Assembly (NCBI GenBank): GCA_045588915.1
Contig: JAZNFA010000005.1
Location: forward strand, 1-15,663
Direction of reading: 5' to 3'
Source: RGIG8050 sp045588915
GTDB lineage: Bacteria > Bacillota > Clostridia > Christensenellales > UBA1242
DNA: 15,663 bases
The notes under the pieces were generated by a model. That model was not told where the DNA came from. It saw only the letters and a list, made by a program, of their open reading frames with translations, and did no database searches. Made by a program: the position numbers and the translations under genes. This document shows, in pieces, positions 1-6,966 of the stretch (its first letter is position 1; every line of letters begins with the position of its first letter).

Positions 1-1737
1 ATTTTTATTTTTAGTGGTGTGTTTGGTAAGTATTCTAGTTTATTGCTGTTTCTTTCGATTAATCTTGTTAATGTTGCATTAGATGTGTCTTTCTTTTTTT
101 ATGGTAATGAAGACTTCTTTAAAGTTATATTAGTTAATATAATTGTAAAAATTTTAGGTACATTTGGTATTTTTGCTTTAGTTAAAGATCCTAGTGATCT
201 CGGAATTTATGTTTTGCTAAATATTTTTGTGGCACTAATATCTAATTTAATTGTATGTTTGTTATTAAAAAACAAGTTAGCAAAAGTTAAATTTAATGAA
301 ATAAAACCTTTTAGACATTTAAAGAAAGTTTTGATATTATCATTACCTTGTTTGGTTGTTAATTTGTATGGCTTGATTGATAATTCTTTGATTGGTTTTA
401 TTACGCAGTCAGATGCAGAAAATGGTTTTTATGCACAATCAGAAAAAATTATTAGAAAAGTGATTTTATTAATTAACTGTTTAAGTTTAATTATGCTTCC
501 TCGAAATACACATGAAATTAGTAAGGGAAATATAAAACAAGTAAGGCAGAATAATTATGCAGCTATAAATTTTATATGGCTTTTGGGATTGCCGATGGTT
601 GCTGGAATTGTAATTTCTGCTTATAATTTTATTCCTTGGTTTTTAGGTGTTAGTTTTAATAAAAGTATTATTTTGACACAAATTTTATCCTTTTTAATTA
701 TTTTCATTGGCATTAGTACGGTTATCGGCGAGCAATATTTGTTGCCTAATAAGAAAGATAAACATTATGTCTGGGCAATTATAATTGGTGTTATTGTGAG
801 TTTTATGGTTAATATACCTTTGATATATTTTTTTGGATCGGTTGGGGCGGCTTTGACTACGGTAATTTCAGAGTTTGTGATTATGTTTGTGATGTTGTGT
901 TTTGTGGCAAAAGAACTTTCTTTGAAGAAAATTTTGGGATCGATGGTTAAACCGTTAGTGGCTACTATGATGATGTGTGCAGTAATTTTGCCGTTGACAA
1001 CGTTATTAAGTCCTGGTGTTAAAAATACGTTTATTATTATTGCTAGTGGTTTAATTGTTTACTTGCTTTCAATTTTAATTTTAAGAGATAAACTTGTTGT
1101 GAGTTTTTTACACGATTTAAAGGTTAAAAGAACAATCAGAAAAGAAATGAAACTTAGAAAACAAAGTATGGTTAATGAAAACTTAATAGAAGAAATTGAT
1201 GTTTATGACGAAGAAATGAATCCGTTAGGAGCAATGGAAAAAGTTAGAGCTCATCAAGAAGATATGTGGCACAAAACTGTTCATTTATGGATTTCAGATG
1301 GTCAAAATGTTTTATTACAATTAAGGTCTGCTCAGAAAAAAAGTTTCCCAAATAAATGGAATATATCCGTAGCAGGTCATATCAGTTCAGGTGAAACTCC
1401 ATTACAAGCCGTACAAAGAGAATACCAGGAGGAGCTTGGAATAGTTTGGGATTTAGGGGAAATTGATTATGAATGTATGTTGAAAAGTGGAACTATAGAA
1501 AATGGACAACCGGCTAAGGAATTTCTGTATTTGTATTTTGTTAAAAAAGATGTTGATTTAGCGCAAATCAATTTACCTAAGAATGAAGTTGATGATGTTA
1601 AATATATTCCTTATGATGAATTTATAAATGACTTTATGAAAGAAGAAAATGAATATATTCCATACTCAGAAGAATATAAAAATGCAGTAAAAAATGGGTT
1701 GGAAAAAATTATAAAAAAGGAAAATGAGAATGAATAA
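1..1737 (+). CDS. Polysaccharide flippase fused to C-terminal Nudix hydrolase (5' partial)
   Basis: The frame is open to the left edge, so the gene is 5'-truncated; the GTG at 19 is not a convincing start. The first ~370 visible residues hold about 11 hydrophobic membrane segments with short basic loops, as in Wzx/MurJ-like lipid-linked oligosaccharide flippases of the MOP superfamily (usually 12-14 segments), so roughly 100 residues are probably missing. A basic linker follows (about 1111-1188). From about 1189 to the stop lies a complete Nudix domain resembling the YfcD/IPP-isomerase-like subgroup. It opens with an EIDVYDEE motif, and a full Nudix box spans 1375-1443 (G-x5-E-x7-RE-x2-EE-x-G-I, all catalytic acids present). 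The membrane half would move lipid-linked sugars; the cytosolic half would hydrolyse a nucleoside-diphosphate-linked compound. The fusion is in one uninterrupted frame. The stop overlaps the next gene. Family assignment of both halves is fairly sure; the substrate is unknown. Confidence 0.85.
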   Translation: MFIFSGVFGKYSSLLLFLSINLVNVALDVSFFFYGNEDFFKVILVNIIVKILGTFGIFALVKDPSDLGIYVLLNIFVALISNLIVCLLLKNKLAKVKFNEIKPFRHLKKVLILSLPCLVVNLYGLIDNSLIGFITQSDAENGFYAQSEKIIRKVILLINCLSLIMLPRNTHEISKGNIKQVRQNNYAAINFIWLLGLPMVAGIVISAYNFIPWFLGVSFNKSIILTQILSFLIIFIGISTVIGEQYLLPNKKDKHYVWAIIIGVIVSFMVNIPLIYFFGSVGAALTTVISEFVIMFVMLCFVAKELSLKKILGSMVKPLVATMMMCAVILPLTTLLSPGVKNTFIIIASGLIVYLLSILILRDKLVVSFLHDLKVKRTIRKEMKLRKQSMVNENLIEEIDVYDEEMNPLGAMEKVRAHQEDMWHKTVHLWISDGQNVLLQLRSAQKKSFPNKWNISVAGHISSGETPLQAVQREYQEELGIVWDLGEIDYECMLKSGTIENGQPAKEFLYLYFVKKDVDLAQINLPKNEVDDVKYIPYDEFINDFMKEENEYIPYSEEYKNAVKNGLEKIIKKENENE

Positions 1738-2317
1738 AAAACTAATTTATTTAACAACTAATCCACACAAAGTCGAGGAAGCAAATCGTTTTCTGAAACA
1801 GCGTTTGGGAATTGATGTCGAGATAGTGAATCCTGCTTTTAATATCATTGAGATACAAGCAAAAACGTGTGGTGAGGTTGCTGCGTTTAGTGCTAAGTAT
1901 GCGGCAGAAAAATTGGGATGTCCTGTGTTGAAATCTGATAGTGGATTGTATGTTGAGGCGTTGGGGGGCTTGCCAGGGCCTTACAATGTATATTTTGATC
2001 AGCAAATTGGTGTAGAACGTTTCTTGGATTTGTTAAAGGGGCAAAGTAATCGTCGGGCAAGATTGGAGCATTGTTTTGCTTATTGTGAGCCTGGGGAAGA
2101 GCCGATTGTCTTTACTGGAGGAAGTACTGGAACAATTTCTTACGACAGCCGTGGAACGTTGGGACGATGGCATTCACGATTTTATATTCCAGATGGAGAA
2201 ACCAAAACTTTGTCGGAATTGCAAGCTGAAGATTATATAAAAGAAGCGCAATACTGGGGAAGTGCGTTAGTTGATTTTGCTCATTGGTATCAATCTAAAA
2301 TAAATTCTAAAAAGTAG
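1730..2317 (+). CDS. Divergent ITPase/HAM1 (RdgB-like) non-canonical purine NTP pyrophosphatase family protein
   Basis: A 195-residue protein, the normal length for RdgB/HAM1, which hydrolyses dITP/XTP to monophosphates to keep damaged purines out of nucleic acids. Family marks are the N-terminal TTNPHK (phosphate loop, N11 and K14) and SDSGLYVEALGGLPGPYN (69-86), matching the DDSGL-V-LGG-PG motif with Asp70 kept. However, the usual GFGYDP-F segment is replaced by GRWHSRF (145-151), and the usual C-terminal SHRG is replaced by YWGSA (175-179); both normally contact the base. Substrate preference may therefore differ. ATG 1730 is preferred over ATG 1724 because the purine run ending AAAAGG at 1720 lies 9 nt from 1730 and only 3 nt from 1724. 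It overlaps the flippase-Nudix gene by 8 nt, so translation is probably coupled. Confidence 0.82.
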   Translation: MNKKLIYLTTNPHKVEEANRFLKQRLGIDVEIVNPAFNIIEIQAKTCGEVAAFSAKYAAEKLGCPVLKSDSGLYVEALGGLPGPYNVYFDQQIGVERFLDLLKGQSNRRARLEHCFAYCEPGEEPIVFTGGSTGTISYDSRGTLGRWHSRFYIPDGETKTLSELQAEDYIKEAQYWGSALVDFAHWYQSKINSKK

Positions 2318-2318
2318 G

Positions 2319-3317
2319 TTAACGGTGAATTTGTCTTTGGTTGTTAAGTACAACGTTTGATTTGTTGAGATTTTTGGTTTTTGGGTTTATACCTAAACCT
2401 TCAAGGTCATAGCCGAAAAATTCGAGATTTGTGATAATTGTATTGATTCCGTGATGCGTTGCATATTCTATGACTAAATCACGGCACATTGAATAAGTAC
2501 CGAACATTTTTGTTGAATAAAGTAATTCGGCTGTTTTGTTAATTAAGTAATAAATGTATTTACTGTTAGCTTGTGTATATTCTGTTTGGGTAATTAAATA
2601 GTCGAGTTCGTTCATTGCAGAATAAATTTCATCAGCTAATGATGAATCGTTTTCGTTATTTTCTGTAACCACGGTATTCGTAAAATTGCGAATGTCTTCT
2701 TTGAAATCATACAAAATTAAATTAGTTTTTTCTCTTACATCATTTGCAGAGTTGATTTGAAAAGCGAGGTTTTCCTTTTTATATAATTTAAAAATGCTAT
2801 TAAGTGAATCTTCATCAGCGTGTGAGCGAATGAGGTTTAAACGGTCTAGTGTTGTATGTACATAATGTAACGCCTCTACTTTGAAGGTCAAGTGATTAGA
2901 TGCTTGATAAATTTCGTTAACACTTAAGCCGGATTTGGTGATGGTGTGATCTTCTAACGATTTGTACAAGCGTGCTAACTTTAAAGTGTTAGCATTCATT
3001 TCTGATAAATGATGATTTATTTCTTTTTGAATCTCTTCATCTGTAATTTTTTCATCAATCTTAAATTTGTTTAAATCACTGGATAAGATTGCTTTTAATG
3101 TTTTTATTGATTGTTGGTCTGAGTGGTTTAATATACTGTTATAACTCAATGACTGCTGACTAAGTGAAATTGATTGAACTAGTTTTGATGTTTCGGTTTT
3201 TTGGAGTGTCATTGGATGACAAACGTTACAGTTAAGCATTCCTAACATAGCTAAAGTAGGTACTAGTTTTTTTAGTTTATTTAAGTTGTTATTGATAATA
3301 ATTTTATTTTTTTTCAT
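2319..3317 (-). CDS. Exported or membrane-tethered helical protein, unknown function
   Basis: A 332-residue product I cannot assign to a family. The N-terminus is MKKNK followed by a basic Asn/Lys-rich stretch, a short hydrophobic core (LVPTLAMLGML, 19-29) and two cysteines (C30, C33). It looks like a signal peptide or a weak lipoprotein signal (MLNC is a poor lipobox). The rest is hydrophilic and predicted mostly helical by composition, ending in a polar Asn/Lys-rich tail. The frame extends 12 codons further to a TTG at 3353, but that stretch matches a sigma-A promoter better than coding sequence, so ATG 3317 is chosen. No SD precedes it. The gene is convergent with the ITPase gene (1 nt apart) and divergent from the Nudix gene. 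Reality of the gene is well supported by length and signal-like N-terminus; function is unknown. Confidence 0.75.
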   Translation of the reverse strand: MKKNKIIINNNLNKLKKLVPTLAMLGMLNCNVCHPMTLQKTETSKLVQSISLSQQSLSYNSILNHSDQQSIKTLKAILSSDLNKFKIDEKITDEEIQKEINHHLSEMNANTLKLARLYKSLEDHTITKSGLSVNEIYQASNHLTFKVEALHYVHTTLDRLNLIRSHADEDSLNSIFKLYKKENLAFQINSANDVREKTNLILYDFKEDIRNFTNTVVTENNENDSSLADEIYSAMNELDYLITQTEYTQANSKYIYYLINKTAELLYSTKMFGTYSMCRDLVIEYATHHGINTIITNLEFFGYDLEGLGINPKTKNLNKSNVVLNNQRQIHR

Positions 3318-3324
3318 TAAGTAT

Positions 3325-3353
3325 ATTTTAACAAAATAAAAAATCATATTCAA
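3325..3353 (-). promoter_or_regulatory. Sigma-A promoter for the minus-strand exported-protein gene
   Basis: On the minus strand, -35 TTGAAT (3353-3348) and -10 TAAAAT (3330-3325) are separated by exactly 17 nt. The -10 ends 7 nt before ATG 3317, placing the transcription start at or next to the A of the ATG. That predicts a leaderless mRNA and agrees with the absence of an SD. Confidence 0.6.
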
Positions 3354-3393
3354 TACTCTGGGAAAAAAAGTTTAAATATTTTTAAAAAATGAG

Positions 3394-3422
3394 TTAACTG
3401 GAAAAATAATTTATGATAAGAT
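3394..3422 (+). promoter_or_regulatory. Sigma-A promoter with extended -10 for the Nudix gene
   Basis: -35 TTAACT (3394-3399), 17-nt spacer, -10 TAAGAT (3417-3422) preceded by TGA (3414-3416), a TGn extended -10. Only 5 nt separate the -10 from ATG 3428, and there is no SD, so transcription would begin at or just inside the start codon. It is divergent from the promoter at 3325-3353, in the same short intergenic region. Confidence 0.55.
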
Positions 3423-3427
3423 AAAAT

Positions 3428-3904
3428 ATGGATATAAAAATAAAAACAGATGATAACAATATCTTTAATTATTGTTCACGTGCTATTCTTCAGCAAGATA
3501 ATAAGTTTTTAATTATTCGTGTTAATGATGCAGAATATTATCATTTGCCTGGTGGTCACGTAGAAGTTGGTGAAACGAGTGCCGATGCTTTAATTAGAGA
3601 AATCAAGGAAGAGACTAATATTGAAATTGATTTAGGAAAATTATTGTTAATAAATGAGGAGTTTTACCATAAAAATGATAAAGAAATTCATTCTGTGATT
3701 TTTTATTATTTAGCAAGACCTAAATCTATTGTATCAATGGAAAACAGTGTACATTTTGAACAGGGGCATACAAGAGTTAATAAACACGAATTACGTTGGG
3801 TAACTGTGGATGATTTAGCTAGTATTGATTTGCGACCAGCGATGATAAAAGATTTACTTATAAAAGGAGATTTCAAAACTTTAAGTCATTGTATAAGTAA
3901 ATGA
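3428..3904 (+). CDS. Nudix hydrolase
   Basis: A 158-residue single-domain Nudix protein. The LPGGHVEVGET segment leads into a complete Nudix box (G-x5-E-x7-RE-x2-EE-x-N-I); the usual Gly near the box end is Asn (ETNIEI), which is tolerated. The catalytic glutamates that bind the divalent metal are present. A CSRAILQQDNKFLIIRV strand precedes the box, typical of ADP-ribose/NTP-type Nudix enzymes; the C-terminus carries an LRWVTVDDL motif common in this group. It should hydrolyse a nucleoside diphosphate linked to some moiety; the substrate cannot be read from the sequence. Monocistronic: divergent from the gene on its left and separated by 107 nt and a possible new promoter from the next gene. 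No SD. Confidence 0.88.
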   Translation: MDIKIKTDDNNIFNYCSRAILQQDNKFLIIRVNDAEYYHLPGGHVEVGETSADALIREIKEETNIEIDLGKLLLINEEFYHKNDKEIHSVIFYYLARPKSIVSMENSVHFEQGHTRVNKHELRWVTVDDLASIDLRPAMIKDLLIKGDFKTLSHCISK

Positions 3905-3934
3905 CTTCGTTCTTTTAATGAATGGTGAAAAAAA

Positions 3935-3963
3935 TTGACTTGTATCATACTGTTTGTTAAGCT
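3935..3963 (+). promoter_or_regulatory. Possible promoter of the unknown protein/U32/flavoprotein operon
   Basis: -35 TTGACT (3935-3940) and a weak -10 TAAGCT (3958-3963) with 17-nt spacing, about 42 nt upstream of the SD of the 984-residue protein. The -35 is good and the -10 poor, so this is tentative. Confidence 0.35.
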
Positions 3964-4011
3964 GTGGTTAAGCAAATAGATATTTTTTGTTCGAAAGCAA
4001 AGGAGACTTTT

Positions 4012-6966
4012 ATGGAAAAGAATGACTTGTTAAAGAAGATTTCAAATATATTCAATCGTGAGGATGAACAAGGTTTAATTATTTCGAAAACCATTATGGA
4101 GGCTTGTAAGTTTAGTCCTGATGATATTCAGACCGTAAGCAAGCAAGGTTTGAAATATATTCCACTTTTGATTGAAGACAAAGTAAAAAGTGAAGAATTT
4201 AATGCCACAAAGTTTTTAGGTAATTTATTTACTTTGAAAGAAGATGATTTAAGTCAATTGCCGATTAGCTTTTATGCTGTTGTTGTTCAAAGTCAAGCAT
4301 TTAAAAATTTTGGTAAAGAAAAACAAAATTATATGTTTAGTAAAGTTTTTAACGCTATTGGTGTTGAAGACTTAACTCAATTAGGAAAAGTAGAGGCTGA
4401 AAAAGTCGCTTACAATCATAAAGAATATAAAATAATTTTTCAAAGTTTTTTTAAAGCAAATAATATTTATTATCAAACACAAGTTAATCAATTACTTGAT
4501 AATGTTATTGACCAAAAACTACAGGAAATGGTTGATAAAGCTCCAGAGTTAAAAAATGACCCTGAGAAGCAAAATGCCATGACAGTATTACCTCAAAGAC
4601 ATAATGGTAATTTACAAGAATCAACAGAAGAAGTATTAAGTTTATTTGAAGATACAAAAGAGCTTAAGCAAGAAAATATCAATGCACTTGGTTTGGATAA
4701 AAGTTTTGAACACTCAAGTACGACAGCTAAGGCAGTTTTGGCTCAATATAAATTAGGGGCGTTTGCCGAAGCGGCTAAAGCTAAAGGAATTATTTCCAAA
4801 GAACAAGCTGACAAATTTTCAATAGTAGATACAACGCAAAAAAATAACTCCGTTACGAATTATGTTAATACGGCAAAAAATGTTATAGCTAATTTTGCGA
4901 AACCTCAAAATTTGGCTAAAATAGGATTTAGGCAAATTGCTACAAAGGCAGCACAACATTTAACAGAAGGTGCTATTCCAGGGATTGGGGCTGCTGTTGG
5001 TTTGGCAATAAAACTTGGTGAGTGTGGTAAGAAAATTTTTAAAGATAAACGAAAACCAGCAGAAGTATTTAAGGAAGCTGCTCCGGATTTAGTGCGTGGT
5101 GCAGTTACCGTAGGGGTAAGTTTTTCGCCGTTAGCTCCGATTGCTGGGCCAATTGCTACGGTAGCAAGTATCGCAACCAAAGGGATTAAAGCTGCTCATC
5201 AAGAGGGATTAACCATGGGTCATGGTTTTTTAAAACGAGTAATCAGTGAATTTAAAGCAAAAGGAAATTTATTCAATTTAGCAATGTCAGGTTTAGGTGC
5301 TGCAATCGGAGGTTTGGCAAAAAATGGTAACGATGTTGAGGCAGTTGAAGAAAATGAACAAGCATTGAAAATAGACAATGAAGAAAACATTCAAGCAGAA
5401 ACCAATATAGAAAACGAACAAATGCAATACGCAGGCATAAAAGAACAACAACGAATTGATGGTATGGGGCAGATGCAAAATGCAATGTCACAAGCAAACA
5501 AAGAAATGAGTTATGCTGAACAATATATAGCAGAAAATCCAGGAGCACATTTTGATGCTAATGGTTGGGTACAGAACGCTGATGGTTCTTATGCACGAGA
5601 TGCATCTGGTCAATTGTTTGGCAGTGAGCAACGTGTTTTTCGAGTTTTGGATGATGAAGAAGAACTTGATCAGTACGGGAATATTGTTGATAAAGTTAAT
5701 GTAGTTGATGAAGAGAAAGTCATAAATGAAACAGTAAACTCAAATGCAGAGCAAAATGCAGAACAAAACGCAGAGCAAAAAGTTGATAGTTTAATCAATG
5801 GAGAGATGAATCAATATAAAACAATTGCCAAAAATCTTGGTACATACATTCAAAAGGCAGATGCTGACAAGGAACTGGTTGATATTTGGCAACAACAAAA
5901 AACAGCTTATGAAATTTTGGGAAATGAAAATAGTTCTGACGCAGATAGGGAACAGGCTTTTGCTCAGCTTGATGCACTGAAGAAGCAGAAAGAAAGTTTT
6001 GTTAAAGAAAAATATTTTGGTATCAGTTCAGATAAGACTATGCGAGAAGATGTAGCGCCAGTAGTTGATACGCAACAAAGTGTCGATAATACGCAAGTGA
6101 CAGAGACGCAGGAAGTGAGTGAGATAGCAAGTACGGAAAGTGTTGAAGAGTGTGAAGTGGATGAAATAGTAGAGCAAGAAAAACAAGAGCAATCCAGCGA
6201 TATTGTTGAGCATACATTAGCTGTTAGAAGTCAAGAAGAATTGGCACAAATTGAAGCATTGCAAAAGAAAGCAACAGATGCTGAAAATTTCAATTCATTA
6301 CCTGAAAAATGGCAAAGTGAATTGATTGAAATCAAAGCGAAGGCGATGGTGGCGCAAGAGCAAGGTAACGATGATGCGTATCAAAATTTCAAAAAAGCTT
6401 TTAATATCAAATTTAAAGATTATGTTGATAAGGATAAAGAAATGGATGCTTTTGCTGAAAAAGCAAACTTTCGTGGGACAAATGAATGGCGCCAAAGAGA
6501 AGCTGATGCGATGATGGTCAGAACAGCCGGTCAAGAAGAAAAACAAGAAATGATAAATTGGTTTAATGAAAAATATGGTTCTGATATGGGCGATAATGAA
6601 AACGGTGTGCGACAGTATGTACGTGAAGGTGGTAATTTGAAGATGGAAGTCCCCGAAGTCCCAGAAAGAAATTTTGCCGAGTTAGGGTATCAACAACGAG
6701 CTGATGGAAATTGGATTATAAAAAATAAATATGGCTACAAAATAGTTAGTGATATGAATCATAATGGCATTCCTGATGCTGGTGATAAGTATGTAGAATC
6801 AATTAAAGTTGCAGGTTTTTCATCCCAAAAATCTGGTGAATTTATTCAACCAGTGCGTGAACAAATTGACCCACAGCGTAACGCACAAACTGAATTGGAT
6901 GCTGCCATTGCTCGTGAAAGAACAAAACTAAATACACAAGAACAAGACAAGGGCCGTGAGTTGTAA
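4012..6966 (+). CDS. Large protein of unknown function with Gly/Ala-rich hydrophobic segments and an EF-hand-like loop
   Basis: 984 residues, no family recognised. ATG 4012 is chosen because AAGGAG (4000-4005) lies 6 nt upstream; the frame also reads back to a GTG at 3964 without an SD. Residues 1-300 are charged and helical, with no signal peptide. About 320-335 and 363-390 are Gly/Ala-rich hydrophobic stretches (e.g. AIPGIGAAVGLAIKLG), and another lies at 422-437; they resemble membrane-inserting or hairpin helices of pore-forming proteins, but this is only compositional. The middle (about 440-760) is acidic and Gln/Glu-rich, with three tandem NAEQ units (5743-5778). The C-terminal part has a DGNWIIKNKYGYKIV strand pair and then DMNHNGIPDAGD (914-925), which has the 1-3-5-6-9-12 spacing of an EF-hand calcium loop with Asp at position 12. 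Its stop directly abuts the U32 start, so the genes are co-transcribed. Confidence 0.8.
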   Translation: MEKNDLLKKISNIFNREDEQGLIISKTIMEACKFSPDDIQTVSKQGLKYIPLLIEDKVKSEEFNATKFLGNLFTLKEDDLSQLPISFYAVVVQSQAFKNFGKEKQNYMFSKVFNAIGVEDLTQLGKVEAEKVAYNHKEYKIIFQSFFKANNIYYQTQVNQLLDNVIDQKLQEMVDKAPELKNDPEKQNAMTVLPQRHNGNLQESTEEVLSLFEDTKELKQENINALGLDKSFEHSSTTAKAVLAQYKLGAFAEAAKAKGIISKEQADKFSIVDTTQKNNSVTNYVNTAKNVIANFAKPQNLAKIGFRQIATKAAQHLTEGAIPGIGAAVGLAIKLGECGKKIFKDKRKPAEVFKEAAPDLVRGAVTVGVSFSPLAPIAGPIATVASIATKGIKAAHQEGLTMGHGFLKRVISEFKAKGNLFNLAMSGLGAAIGGLAKNGNDVEAVEENEQALKIDNEENIQAETNIENEQMQYAGIKEQQRIDGMGQMQNAMSQANKEMSYAEQYIAENPGAHFDANGWVQNADGSYARDASGQLFGSEQRVFRVLDDEEELDQYGNIVDKVNVVDEEKVINETVNSNAEQNAEQNAEQKVDSLINGEMNQYKTIAKNLGTYIQKADADKELVDIWQQQKTAYEILGNENSSDADREQAFAQLDALKKQKESFVKEKYFGISSDKTMREDVAPVVDTQQSVDNTQVTETQEVSEIASTESVEECEVDEIVEQEKQEQSSDIVEHTLAVRSQEELAQIEALQKKATDAENFNSLPEKWQSELIEIKAKAMVAQEQGNDDAYQNFKKAFNIKFKDYVDKDKEMDAFAEKANFRGTNEWRQREADAMMVRTAGQEEKQEMINWFNEKYGSDMGDNENGVRQYVREGGNLKMEVPEVPERNFAELGYQQRADGNWIIKNKYGYKIVSDMNHNGIPDAGDKYVESIKVAGFSSQKSGEFIQPVREQIDPQRNAQTELDAAIARERTKLNTQEQDKGREL
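5743..5778 (+). repeat. Three tandem 12-nt units encoding NAEQ
   Basis: Codons for Asn-Ala-Glu-Gln are repeated three times within the acidic middle of the large unknown protein, with only synonymous third-base differences. A short in-frame repeat like this can gain or lose units without breaking the frame. Confidence 0.8.

Noticed and set aside
3216..3230. CNVCH in the exported minus-strand protein resembles a cytochrome c heme-binding CxxCH motif.
   Set aside because: It sits directly at the end of the signal-like hydrophobic segment, there is no cytochrome fold or other heme gene nearby, and single CxxCH matches are common by chance.
3318..3353. N-terminal extension of the minus-strand exported protein from a TTG at 3353 (12 extra codons).
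   Set aside because: The stretch is a 17-nt-spaced -35/-10 pair and lacks an SD; ATG 3317 gives a normal basic signal-peptide start.
3964..4011. GTG start at 3964 for the 984-residue protein.
   Set aside because: No SD, while ATG 4012 has AAGGAG at the proper distance.
4905..5180. Minus-strand open frame of 91 codons inside the large unknown gene, and similar antisense frames elsewhere (5273-5548, 6298-6546, 14524-14841).
   Set aside because: They mirror well-supported genes on the other strand, have unlikely compositions and no SD.
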